NCBI GenBank assembly: GCA_947306845.1
Contig: CAMZHP010000185.1
Location: 1-6,627 of the forward strand
Reading direction: 5' to 3'
Length of the DNA: 6,627 nt
From: an uncultured Prevotellaceae bacterium
GTDB taxonomy: Bacteria > Bacteroidota > Bacteroidia > Bacteroidales > Bacteroidaceae
Shown: in pieces, positions 1-5,770 of the stretch
Layout: every line of letters begins with the position of its first letter
Numbering within the stretch: position 1 is the first letter of the stretch
The notes under the pieces: generated by a model
The model's input: only the letters and a program-made list of their open reading frames with translations
Database searches by the model: none
Told to the model about the DNA's origin: nothing
Position numbers and translations under genes: made by a program

Positions 1-56
1 TATGTAGCTAAATTAGGCGTAAAAATGCCTAAATAAGAAAAAAAACTATATTTTTC

Positions 57-87
57 TTGACAGGAAAGAAAATAATGCTTACCTTTG
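57..87 (+). promoter_or_regulatory. Bacteroidetes-type promoter for the small peptide gene
   Basis: A TTG at 57-59 is followed after exactly 20 bases by TACCTTTG at 80-87. This matches the known Bacteroidetes primary-sigma layout (-33 TTTG/TTG, 19-21 bases, -7 TAnnTTTG). The expected transcription start is near 93, giving a leader of about 40 bases before the ATG at 133. This is one of the two best two-box promoters in the window. Confidence 0.7.
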
Positions 88-132
88 TGTTGTTTTAAAC
101 ACTTTTTATTATTAACTCTAAAATTTTCAGTT

Positions 133-267
133 ATGAAAAAGATTTATGCAGAGCCGATGACAAAGGTGATGAAGCTGAATGCTGCTTCTATTATGGACAC
201 TACCATCACCGTAAGTGATCCTGACAAAGACAAGGATCAGACCGCTCAGCCCCTGGAGCTCTTCTAA
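133..267 (+). CDS. Small hypothetical peptide, 44 residues (MKKxYxxP type)
   Basis: This is a 44-residue protein of unknown function. The ATG at 133 is chosen over the in-frame ATG at 85 because the promoter -7 box covers 80-87, so transcription would begin after 85. The protein opens MKKIYAEPMTKVMKLNAASI, has a short central stretch MDTTITVSDPD, then a charged DKDKD run, and ends in AQPLELF. It has no signal peptide, membrane segment or cysteine. From memory, Prevotella and Bacteroides genomes carry many short proteins with this MKKxYxxP start, a hydrophobic VxxL segment and a variable polar tail, and their role is unknown. A dedicated promoter and a strong terminator make it a single-gene transcript, which supports a real gene. 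It could be a secreted or processed peptide precursor, but nothing visible in the window (no peptidase, transporter or maturase) supports that. Existence is likely; function is unknown. Confidence 0.72.
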   Translation: MKKIYAEPMTKVMKLNAASIMDTTITVSDPDKDKDQTAQPLELF

Positions 268-287
268 TCTCCATCGGACTAAAGAAC

Positions 288-314
288 AAGCCAGACTTTC
301 GGTCTGGCTTTTTT
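288..314 (+). terminator. Intrinsic terminator after the small peptide gene
   Basis: A perfect 9-bp stem (AAGCCAGAC at 288-296 with GTCTGGCTT at 302-310) closes a 5-base loop and runs into six Ts (309-314). It lies 20 bases after the stop codon. On the minus strand the flank is only partly T-rich, so it may also weakly stop transcripts from the convergent Fic-like gene ending at 361. Confidence 0.92.
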
Positions 315-360
315 CATGTTCAAATGTTTCAGAGGGCATGTTTCTTGGGTTATGGATATT

Positions 361-1182
361 TTACTCTCCTCTGATCATCATCCGATGATTCTTTAGTTCA
401 TTATCCTCATTGAGCAATAGATTGCCCAAAAACATTTCCATGTACTGGGTGGTAGGATAAATGCCTTGGTGCATGTTGGTATAGCATGCGCGTATAATGG
501 CATTGCGGAAATACCATGCCTCTTTGTAAAAAGTGCCGTTCTGCAAGTGATAACCGCGGGAGAAAAGATACTTGAGGGCATACACAAAAACTGCTCTGCT
601 GTTGGCATGATGAAATGCGTTAAGCATCATCAGACTGGCGATGAACTGACTGTAATGCTGCAGTTTATGCTTGTCAGAAAGATGAGAGTAGTCAAAGCAA
701 CGTTCTGTTTCAAACAGATAGAGGAGTTGCGCTTCCAGGTTGTCAGGCCTGGGATAAAGAATGGTAGTGTCACCTAATACCCATTCTTTTTTGCTGAATG
801 GCTTTTCCCGAAGTTCTCCGGAATTGTGGTAGATGCCATGAAACAGATGACGGTGTGTCTGAGCAAAATTTCGCAGACTCAATTCAAAGTCATCTGACAA
901 CAATGTCTCAACTGTACGTACAGATACCTTGTCGGCTTCCTCGTTGCGATGCATATTGTGGTCACCACTTTCGCGGTGATAAGCATGGTAGAAATCGTGA
1001 ACTTCCTCGCGTGTGCGATGGATGTTGGTCTCACCTTTTATATGGCGGGATATGATGGGCATCAAGTCCTCTGAGGGCTTCAGTCCGACAACGGATTGGA
1101 TACCAAAAGCTGTGAGCCATAAGCAGCAGTATTCACGTTCTTGACGATTGCGGCTTGAGAGGTATTTTTCTATACTTAACAT
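361..1182 (-). CDS. Degenerate Fic-fold protein with VbhA-like N-terminus
   Basis: A 273-residue protein resembling Fic proteins that carry a VbhA-like antitoxin segment at the N-terminus. Active Fic enzymes transfer AMP or a similar group to target proteins. Residues 20-70 match the VbhA-like segment (VGLKPSEDL at 32-40, then a helix with KGE at 49-51). Residues 100-125 match the Fic entry region (THRHLFHGIY then GELR at 122-125). Residues 131-143 (KKEWVLGDTTILY) fit the target-docking flap. Residues 216-265 (EAWYFRNAIIRACYTN and on) match the conserved C-terminal part. The catalytic motif HxFx(D/E)GN(x)R is NAFHHANSR at 188-196: histidine is Asn, the metal-binding acid is His, and the first glycine is Ala. 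The inhibitory (S/T)xxxE(G/N) reads IQSVVG at 28-33, so its glutamate position is Val. The frame is fully open with no stop. Histidine makes up 19 of 273 residues, which is unusually many. AMP transfer by the known mechanism is unlikely. It may be a decayed toxin, a binding protein of the Fic fold, or an enzyme with altered chemistry. The family call is fairly sure; the function is not. Confidence 0.8.
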   Translation of the reverse strand: MLSIEKYLSSRNRQEREYCCLWLTAFGIQSVVGLKPSEDLMPIISRHIKGETNIHRTREEVHDFYHAYHRESGDHNMHRNEEADKVSVRTVETLLSDDFELSLRNFAQTHRHLFHGIYHNSGELREKPFSKKEWVLGDTTILYPRPDNLEAQLLYLFETERCFDYSHLSDKHKLQHYSQFIASLMMLNAFHHANSRAVFVYALKYLFSRGYHLQNGTFYKEAWYFRNAIIRACYTNMHQGIYPTTQYMEMFLGNLLLNEDNELKNHRMMIRGE

Positions 1183-1225
1183 AGTGTTTAGGTCTTTTTC
1201 AAATGCTGTTTCAGGTCTTAATATG

Positions 1226-1233
1226 CAAAAGTA
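1226..1233 (-). promoter_or_regulatory. -7 box for the Fic-like gene
   Basis: Reading the minus strand, TACTTTTG followed by CA fits the Bacteroidetes -7 consensus TAnnTTTG. It lies about 45 bases before the start codon at 1182. No good -33 TTTG lies 19-21 bases upstream; that position falls near the AGACTT repeat at 1254-1259, so an activator may be needed. Confidence 0.55.
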
Positions 1234-1253
1234 TAACTATTTTTTTTAAATGT

Positions 1254-1294
1254 AGACTTGCATAGACTTTTTTTATCAAAATCAGACTTTTTTT
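1254..1294. repeat. Helically phased AGACTT direct repeats
   Basis: AGACTT occurs at 1254, 1264 and 1284, spaced by 10 and 20 bases, so all copies face the same side of the helix. The last two extend to the identical 11-mer AGACTTTTTTT (1264-1274 and 1284-1294). They lie between the divergent -7 boxes of the Fic-like gene and the unknown gene. They could be a multi-site operator or simply a T-rich bent tract; no binding protein can be named. Confidence 0.5.
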
Positions 1295-1302
1295 CCTAAG
1301 AG

Positions 1303-1312
1303 AAAGCGCTTT
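1303..1312. promoter_or_regulatory. 10-bp palindrome, possible operator
   Basis: AAAGCGCTTT is a perfect 10-bp palindrome in the divergent intergenic region. It lies about 37 bases upstream of the -7 box at 1349, roughly where an activator of the plus-strand gene would bind. A short palindrome like this can arise by chance, so this is only a candidate. Confidence 0.3.
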
Positions 1313-1348
1313 TGTGTGAAAAACCGAGTGAATTTGCTTTTTTTTAAC

Positions 1349-1356
1349 TAAGTTTG
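1349..1356 (+). promoter_or_regulatory. -7 box for the unknown 190-residue gene
   Basis: TAAGTTTG followed by CA matches the Bacteroidetes -7 consensus. Transcription would start near 1362, leaving a leader of about 20 bases before the ATG at 1382. No TTTG lies at the usual 19-21 base distance; the nearest, at 1333-1336, is only 12 bases away. Confidence 0.6.
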
Positions 1357-1381
1357 CACAACAATCAAACATCATGCAGAT

Positions 1382-1954
1382 ATGAAAGGATTCGAGGGTG
1401 ATGCAAGAGTCACAGACATGAATTTGGAAGCAAGGCTGGAGAAAGAGTTGCTGCTGCACGGATTCCGGAGACGGGATTTCACAGAAGAGCAAATACAACA
1501 GCTGAGGGATGAGCTGGATGCATTGAAGGATGGTAACTGTTCATTACTGGAAGGCTTTTGGGAAGAGTATGGCATAATGGAAAAACCCCATGATAATCCA
1601 TACAGTGAGCCTGAACCTATATTTGCTATCGGGCAGCGGGTGTGGGTCACGGGTGATGTGGCCGTCAACGGTATTCCCGGGGTTGGCTATGTGAGAAGTG
1701 TGGAGAAAGAATGGATCGACCTGGGAGAGGAACTACAAGGATATTGGGAGATTACCTACCAACTTCGAAACATGCGCACTCCTATTAGTGAGGAACAAGT
1801 CTTCGCCACAGAATTGGAGGCATTGGCAGCCATAGCGGCCGATTTCAGGAAACAGGCTGTCGCGCAGGCTGCTGAAGTGTGCAAGCAGCTTCGGGCCATC
1901 GGAATGGATATATCAACCAAGGAACTGCTCACAAATATAGCTGATTCTATTTAG
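1382..1954 (+). CDS. Hypothetical protein, 190 residues
   Basis: I do not recognise this protein. The start at 1382 follows a good -7 box by 25 bases; Met13 is a possible alternative start. Residues 14-50 are charged and predicted helical, with heptad-like spacing (EARLEKELLLHGF, then EEQIQQLRDELDAL). A proline-rich linker (about 68-78) leads to a segment at about 79-130 with alternating hydrophobic residues, glycines and aromatics (IGQRVWVTGD, GVGYVRSVEKEW, GYWEITYQL). By eye this suggests a small beta-barrel of SH3 or KOW style, but that is inference only. The C-terminal 55 residues are alanine-rich and helical. There is no signal peptide or membrane segment, so it is probably cytoplasmic. 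It is divergent from the Fic-like gene, and its last 8 bases overlap the end of the convergent AraC-type gene. Codon use looks like that of the neighbours. It is confidently a gene, without an assigned role. Confidence 0.75.
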   Translation: MKGFEGDARVTDMNLEARLEKELLLHGFRRRDFTEEQIQQLRDELDALKDGNCSLLEGFWEEYGIMEKPHDNPYSEPEPIFAIGQRVWVTGDVAVNGIPGVGYVRSVEKEWIDLGEELQGYWEITYQLRNMRTPISEEQVFATELEALAAIAADFRKQAVAQAAEVCKQLRAIGMDISTKELLTNIADSI

Positions 1955-2828
1955 GCCCTAATGTGTCGGGCTCTTGCTCGTGTCGGTAATGCAGCGGATT
2001 CTGACCATTCAGGCGCTTGAAGAATTTTGAGAATGATGCTTGGTCTGCAAAGTGAAGCAATTCGCTGATATACTGGATGCTGTAGTCAGTGGTTTTGAGC
2101 AGCCAGCATGCTTCAAGCATCAGATGCCTATTGATGTAGGAGGCTACAGTGACATGTGAGATTTGCTTGGTCACCATCGACAGGTAACGAGAGGAAATCT
2201 TTAGCTGATCGGCATAGAACGTGATGTCGTGGTGCTCACGGAAATTAAGTCGGAGCAATTTGTTGAATTCTATGAACACATGGTATGCGCTTTGGCTGAT
2301 TTTCTTGTCATGGTTGTATTTGTCGATGACTGCCATGATGTCTGCCAGCAAAAGAGCATATAGTGCTTGGAGAGACTCTGCGGTATAACTATGGTTGTAA
2401 TTGATGTGGCGTATGATGAGCTCCATCACCTCGTGGATGGATTTATGGGCTTCCTCCGACAGTTTGATGATGGGATTGTCGTCATGAAGAAGCGAGAACG
2501 TAGAGGTTTGATATACGCTGCGTGCCAATGGGCAATCGTAAACGAAACTCTGACTGACGATGAGAAATAGCACCTCATAGTCTTCACTGCTTTCCAAGAT
2601 GGTAGGATAGATGTGAGGTGGGAAAATCAGCAGTTCGCCGGGATGTGCACATACCTCATATTTGTCAAACTTGAATTTTGCCATTCCTCGCTCTATCAAC
2701 GCATAAATATAGCTGTTGACAGATGTCTTCACATGAGTTCTGTCCAAGTGGATGTTTTTGCGTACAATCTGGCAAGATATCTTCTCTTGCCATGAAGAAA
2801 CTACGGGGTTGGTAGATGTTATTTCCAT
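1947..2828 (-). CDS. AraC-family transcriptional regulator
   Basis: A 293-residue DNA-binding regulator. The N-terminal half looks like an AraC-type cupin sensor domain, with HPGELLIFPPHIYP at 62-75 as its typical turn. The C-terminal hundred residues carry two helix-turn-helix units. The first is about 203-222 (TFYADQLKISSRYLSMVTKQ). The second is about 250-272 (SIQYISELLHFADQASFSKF), followed by the usual family ending NGQNPLHYR at 274-282. The length is normal for a one-component AraC regulator of about 290 residues. The signal is unknown. It is transcribed from its own two-box promoter, back to back with the nucleotidyltransferase operon. Its 3' end overlaps the unknown gene by 8 bases on opposite strands. 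Autoregulation or control of the divergent operon is plausible but only inferred from position. The gene appears intact. Confidence 0.93.
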   Translation of the reverse strand: MEITSTNPVVSSWQEKISCQIVRKNIHLDRTHVKTSVNSYIYALIERGMAKFKFDKYEVCAHPGELLIFPPHIYPTILESSEDYEVLFLIVSQSFVYDCPLARSVYQTSTFSLLHDDNPIIKLSEEAHKSIHEVMELIIRHINYNHSYTAESLQALYALLLADIMAVIDKYNHDKKISQSAYHVFIEFNKLLRLNFREHHDITFYADQLKISSRYLSMVTKQISHVTVASYINRHLMLEACWLLKTTDYSIQYISELLHFADQASFSKFFKRLNGQNPLHYRHEQEPDTLGPK

Positions 2829-2904
2829 AAATTAGGGCTGGTCTTTTGTGTTGGTGGATATGTTAGATCTGAGCTCTGTTTGTTTCTTAGTCAGTATTTG
2901 CCGT

Positions 2905-2972
2905 GGATTCGGCAGCAAAGATAATGTTTTCCAATCAAACCAACAAATATTTAGAGATTTGTCGGCGAATCC
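2905..2972. repeat. Split inverted repeat between divergent promoters
   Basis: GGATTCG at 2905-2911 is the exact reverse complement of CGAATCC at 2966-2972, with centres 61 bases apart. One arm covers the expected transcription start of the AraC-type gene. The other sits just upstream of the -7 box at 2987 of the nucleotidyltransferase gene. The layout fits an operator pair for the AraC-type protein, but 7 bp is short and chance is possible. Confidence 0.35.
2916..2947 (-). promoter_or_regulatory. Two-box promoter for the AraC-type gene
   Basis: On the minus strand TTTG (2944-2947) is followed after 20 bases by TATCTTTG (2916-2923), a textbook Bacteroidetes promoter. Transcription would start near 2910, giving a leader of about 80 bases. 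A short hairpin (TGCCG at 2899-2903 with CGGCA at 2910-2914) lies at the likely transcript start. Confidence 0.72.
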
Positions 2973-2986
2973 TTGATTTTTTTTGT

Positions 2987-2994
2987 TACTTTTG
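2987..2994 (+). promoter_or_regulatory. -7 box for the nucleotidyltransferase-nrnA operon
   Basis: TACTTTTG followed by CA fits the Bacteroidetes -7 consensus. Transcription would start near 3000, about 30 bases before the ATG at 3032. A TTTG at 2958-2961 is 25 bases upstream, somewhat too far for a standard -33 element. Confidence 0.62.
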
Positions 2995-3031
2995 CATGAC
3001 AAACGCATTAACTATTTAAAAATTGAATGGT

Positions 3032-3943
3032 ATGAAACCAACATTATTATTATTAGCAGCAGGTATGGGCAGCCGATACGGAGGACTGAAGCAACTCGAT
3101 GGTCTGGGCCCCAATGGTGAAACCATCATGGATTATTCCATCTATGATGCCATCAAGGCTGGGTTTGGAAAAATTGTTTTTGTCATCCGTAAAGATTTTG
3201 AACAGGAATTCCGAGAGAAGATTCTCAGCAAATACGAGGGACATATTCCCGCCGAATTGGTTTTCCAAAGCCTTGATTCACTGCCTGAGGGATTCACCAC
3301 TCCGGAAGGTAGGGTGAAGCCGTGGGGCACCAACCATGCTGTGATGATGGCGGCAAAAGCAATACATGAGCCTTTCTGCGTTATCAACTGCGATGATTTC
3401 TATAACCGCGACGCTTACATGGTCATTGGCAAATTCCTGGCCGACCTGCCTGAAGGAAGCACCAACCAATATGCAATGGTGGGTTTCAGGGTGGGCAACA
3501 CCTTGTCGGAGAATGGAACAGTGGCCCGTGGCATCTGTTCAAAGGATGATAAGGGAAACCTGACCACTGTGGTAGAAAGGACCGAAATCATGAGAGTCGA
3601 TGGTCCCATCTGCTATAAGGATGAGCAGGGTGATTGGATTCCTGTGGAGGACAACACGCCTGTCAGCATGAACATGTGGGGATTCACGCCCGACTATTTT
3701 GAGCACAGTGAGGCCTACTTCAAGGAATTCCTCAGCGATCCGAAGAATATGACCAACCTCAAGGCAGAGTTCTTTATCCCGCTCATGGTCAACAAGCTTA
3801 TCAACGAGAACACAGCTACCGTCAAGGTGCTTGATACCACAAGCAAATGGTTTGGCGTCACCTATTCGGCCGACAGACCAAGCGTGGTGGAGAAAATTCA
3901 GTCATTGGTCAATGAGGGGGTCTATCCAGAACACCTCTTCTAA
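3032..3943 (+). CDS. NDP-sugar pyrophosphorylase-like nucleotidyltransferase
   Basis: A 303-residue protein of the sugar-1-phosphate nucleotidyltransferase fold. Such enzymes join a sugar-1-phosphate to an NTP, giving an NDP-sugar and pyrophosphate in the cytoplasm. The nucleotide-binding signature is LAAGMGSRYGGLKQ at 8-21, a close match to GxGxRxxxxTKxxK-type loops of the family. The substrate and metal region includes the acidic pair D121-D122 in NCDDFY. The call of ATG at 3032 places the start directly on MKPTLLLLAAG; the TTG nine bases earlier is less likely. Proteins like this are usually annotated simply as nucleotidyltransferase in Bacteroidetes, and the exact sugar and base cannot be read from sequence. 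It is the first gene of a pair: its stop lies 10 bases before nrnA. GlmM-like activity is encoded downstream in a separate transcription unit. The family is confident; the substrate is open (a UTP or dTTP enzyme are both possible). Confidence 0.88.
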   Translation: MKPTLLLLAAGMGSRYGGLKQLDGLGPNGETIMDYSIYDAIKAGFGKIVFVIRKDFEQEFREKILSKYEGHIPAELVFQSLDSLPEGFTTPEGRVKPWGTNHAVMMAAKAIHEPFCVINCDDFYNRDAYMVIGKFLADLPEGSTNQYAMVGFRVGNTLSENGTVARGICSKDDKGNLTTVVERTEIMRVDGPICYKDEQGDWIPVEDNTPVSMNMWGFTPDYFEHSEAYFKEFLSDPKNMTNLKAEFFIPLMVNKLINENTATVKVLDTTSKWFGVTYSADRPSVVEKIQSLVNEGVYPEHLF

Positions 3944-3953
3944 TATCTCTTGT

Positions 3954-5000
3954 ATGACGAATCTTAACTTGCTCTCCGACAAGCAAATAAATCAGTTGCA
4001 AACACTGTTGGACCAGTCGGAGAGAATCGTTTTGTGCTGTCATAAAAGTCCTGATGGGGATGCGTTGGGATCGATGATGGGATGGGCGGAGTATCTGCGA
4101 AGCCAAGGCAAGGATCCCATGCTTGTATCACCCGACGCATTCCCTGATTTTCTCAAATGGTTGCCGGGAAATGAGAGGATTGTGAGGTACGACAAACATA
4201 AAGAAGAGGTAGATGAGGCATTCCGCAATGCTGACCTGGTGTTCTGTCTTGATTTCAATAGCACGAAGAGAGTGCTCGACATGCAGGAGGCTCTTGATGC
4301 TTCACAAGCCCCAAAGGTGCTTTTCGACCATCATGAGACACCGGATGTACAGGCCGATTTGTCAGTTTCCTTCCCCAAACTGAGCAGCACGTGCGAGCTG
4401 GTCTTCCGTGTCATTTGGCAATTAGGAGGATTTGATGCGATGACCAAATCGGCAGCCGTACATCTTTATACGGGAATGATGACCGATACTGGAGGATTTA
4501 CCTATAATTCCACACGTCCGGAAATCTATTTCATCATTGGGCAACTTCTGACCAAAAAAATTGACAAAGACAAGATCTTTAGGAATGTCTACAACAATTA
4601 CAGCGAGTGGTGCATCCGGATGAGAGGGTATATCATGAGCCAGAAATTGGTTGTGGTAGGCGGCAGCCATGCTTGCTATTATACTCTGACGAAGGAGGAG
4701 ATGAAAAAGTTCCATTTCATCAAGGGTGATGCAGAGGGACTAGTCAATGAGCCATTGAGAATCAAGGGAATGCGTCTCTCCATCTCATTGCGTGAGGATA
4801 CAGAGAGGGAAAATACAGTCTGGGTGAGTCTGCGCAGTGTTGACCAATATTATTGCAATACCTTGGCCGAGAAATTCTTCAATGGGGGAGGGCACAAAAA
4901 TGCTGCTGGAGGAAGACTGCTTTGCACGATGGAAGAGGCTGAACAAATCGTACATCGTGCGATTCTCTTTTTCGCTTCTCACGATGGGATCATCGGATAG
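3954..5000 (+). CDS. nrnA: DHH/DHHA1 phosphoesterase, NrnA-like oligoribonuclease/pAp phosphatase
   Basis: A 348-residue DHH-family phosphoesterase. NrnA enzymes degrade RNA fragments of a few nucleotides and dephosphorylate 3'-phosphoadenosine-5'-phosphate (pAp), using manganese. All expected motifs are present: HKSPDGDALGS at 30-40 (H30, D34, D36), D100 in CLDFN, D125-H126-H127 in LFDHHETP, and D178 in MTDTGG. The C-terminal DHHA1 domain has the substrate-binding GGGHKNAAGG at 311-320. ATG 3954 is chosen because an upstream extension of the frame would overlap the previous gene by over 100 bases and adds residues unlike the family. The length is normal. It follows the nucleotidyltransferase by 10 bases, so the two are surely co-transcribed. 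Bacteroidetes usually lack the Orn oligoribonuclease, so this enzyme probably carries that job; that is general knowledge rather than something seen here. Confidence 0.93.
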   Translation: MTNLNLLSDKQINQLQTLLDQSERIVLCCHKSPDGDALGSMMGWAEYLRSQGKDPMLVSPDAFPDFLKWLPGNERIVRYDKHKEEVDEAFRNADLVFCLDFNSTKRVLDMQEALDASQAPKVLFDHHETPDVQADLSVSFPKLSSTCELVFRVIWQLGGFDAMTKSAAVHLYTGMMTDTGGFTYNSTRPEIYFIIGQLLTKKIDKDKIFRNVYNNYSEWCIRMRGYIMSQKLVVVGGSHACYYTLTKEEMKKFHFIKGDAEGLVNEPLRIKGMRLSISLREDTERENTVWVSLRSVDQYYCNTLAEKFFNGGGHKNAAGGRLLCTMEEAEQIVHRAILFFASHDGIIG

Positions 5001-5030
5001 AAAATCATGACTTGCCAAGACAAGTGGGTG

Positions 5031-5060
5031 GGGACAGATAATAGGTCCCAAATGTTTTTT
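5031..5060 (+). terminator. Weak intrinsic terminator after nrnA
   Basis: GGGAC (5031-5035) pairs with GTCCC (5045-5049) across a 9-base loop. Five bases later comes a run of six Ts (5055-5060). The stem is short and the T run is displaced, so termination may be partial. A second 5-bp hairpin (ACTTG at 5010-5014 with CAAGT at 5021-5025) lies just upstream. Confidence 0.4.
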
Positions 5061-5105
5061 CAGTAACATTAACACCCCAAATTCTCATACTACGCCGATT
5101 TGTAT

Positions 5106-5113
5106 TAACTTTG
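5106..5113 (+). promoter_or_regulatory. -7 box for the lipoprotein-glmM operon
   Basis: TAACTTTG followed by CA matches the Bacteroidetes -7 consensus and lies 22 bases before the ATG at 5136. The transcript would start near 5119, leaving a short leader. A TTTG at the right -33 distance is absent. It shows that the lipoprotein and glmM genes can be expressed apart from the upstream pair. Confidence 0.62.
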
Positions 5114-5135
5114 CAGCGCTTAACAAAACAAGGAA

Positions 5136-5765
5136 ATGAAATATTTATCATGCGCCATGGTGGCATGTCTTGCTGCCTTGCTTCTTGCTGCTTGTCACGA
5201 TACGGAGACATATGCAGACCAAAAAAATAAGGAGAGGACCGCCATCCGCAACTTCATTGAAGCTAAGGGAATAAAGGTGAAATCCGAGGCCGATTTCAAA
5301 ACTGACACTATCACAGATGTCAGCAAAAAGGAATTCGTGCTTTTCGAGAATACTGGTATTTACATGCAGATTGTGAGGCGAGGATGCGGTGAAAGAATCA
5401 AAAACGGAGAGTCCGTCAACGTATTGTGCAGGTTCAATGAGTATAATCTGCTTACCGACTCATTGAAACTCACCAACAATATTCTTTATTATTCCTCCCT
5501 TCCCGACAAAATGACGGTCACCAATACACTTGGCACTTTCACTGCCACATTTATCAGCGGGGTGATGCGGTCGGCATACAATACCACATCGGTGCCTGCA
5601 GGATGGCTAGTGCCATTGTCCTATGTGAATATAGGCAGGATGCTGGATGAGGGTGATCAGGTCGCAAAGGTGAACCTCATTGTTCCCCACAGTCAGGGCA
5701 CATCTCAAGCATTGTCCAGTGTGATCCCCTGTTATTATGAACTAACTTACGAAAGAGGAATCTGA
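5136..5765 (+). CDS. DUF4827-like lipoprotein (FKBP-like)
   Basis: A 209-residue predicted lipoprotein. The N-terminus is a lipoprotein signal: MKYLSCAMVACLAALLLAAC, with lipobox LAAC and the lipidated cysteine at 20. The mature part opens HDTETYADQKNKERTAIRNF, then runs through a region with ENTGIYMQIVRRGCGE at about 70-85, SVPAGWLVPLSYVNIGR near 151-167 and PCYYELTYERGI at the end. These blocks match what I recall of the Bacteroidetes DUF4827 family, whose members have a peptidyl-prolyl isomerase (FKBP) like fold. No isomerase activity can be claimed from the sequence. It is expected to be anchored in the outer or inner membrane and to face the periplasm; no clear surface-export signal follows the cysteine. 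A weak purine-rich AAGGA lies before the start. The stop is 5 bases before glmM, so the two are coupled. Family is fairly sure; function is unknown. Confidence 0.82.
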   Translation: MKYLSCAMVACLAALLLAACHDTETYADQKNKERTAIRNFIEAKGIKVKSEADFKTDTITDVSKKEFVLFENTGIYMQIVRRGCGERIKNGESVNVLCRFNEYNLLTDSLKLTNNILYYSSLPDKMTVTNTLGTFTATFISGVMRSAYNTTSVPAGWLVPLSYVNIGRMLDEGDQVAKVNLIVPHSQGTSQALSSVIPCYYELTYERGI

Positions 5766-5770
5766 TTCTT

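Noticed and set aside
13..32. Inverted repeat TTAGGC/GCCTAA at the left edge, possible terminator of an upstream gene
   Set aside because: The stem is only 6 bp and AT-rich, and it is followed by As rather than Ts on the plus strand, with no T run on the minus strand either. No gene can be seen ending there.
466..1055. Plus-strand open frames inside the Fic-like gene (466-777 and 798-1055)
   Set aside because: They are antisense to a clear family match, have no promoter box of their own, and their translations look like shadow reading.
1374..1385. Tiny upstream frame ATG CAG ATA TGA overlapping the start of the unknown gene
   Set aside because: Three codons with no sign of a leader peptide; it probably arises by chance.
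3831..3953. A longer NrnA start 41 residues upstream
   Set aside because: It would overlap the nucleotidyltransferase gene by more than 100 bases, and the added residues are the shifted frame of that gene. The ATG at 3954 starts just before the expected N-terminus.
4422..5211. Minus-strand open frames across nrnA and the following gap (4422-4715, 4785-5075, 5005-5211)
   Set aside because: They lie opposite a strongly supported gene or its spacer, and show no family signature or promoter.
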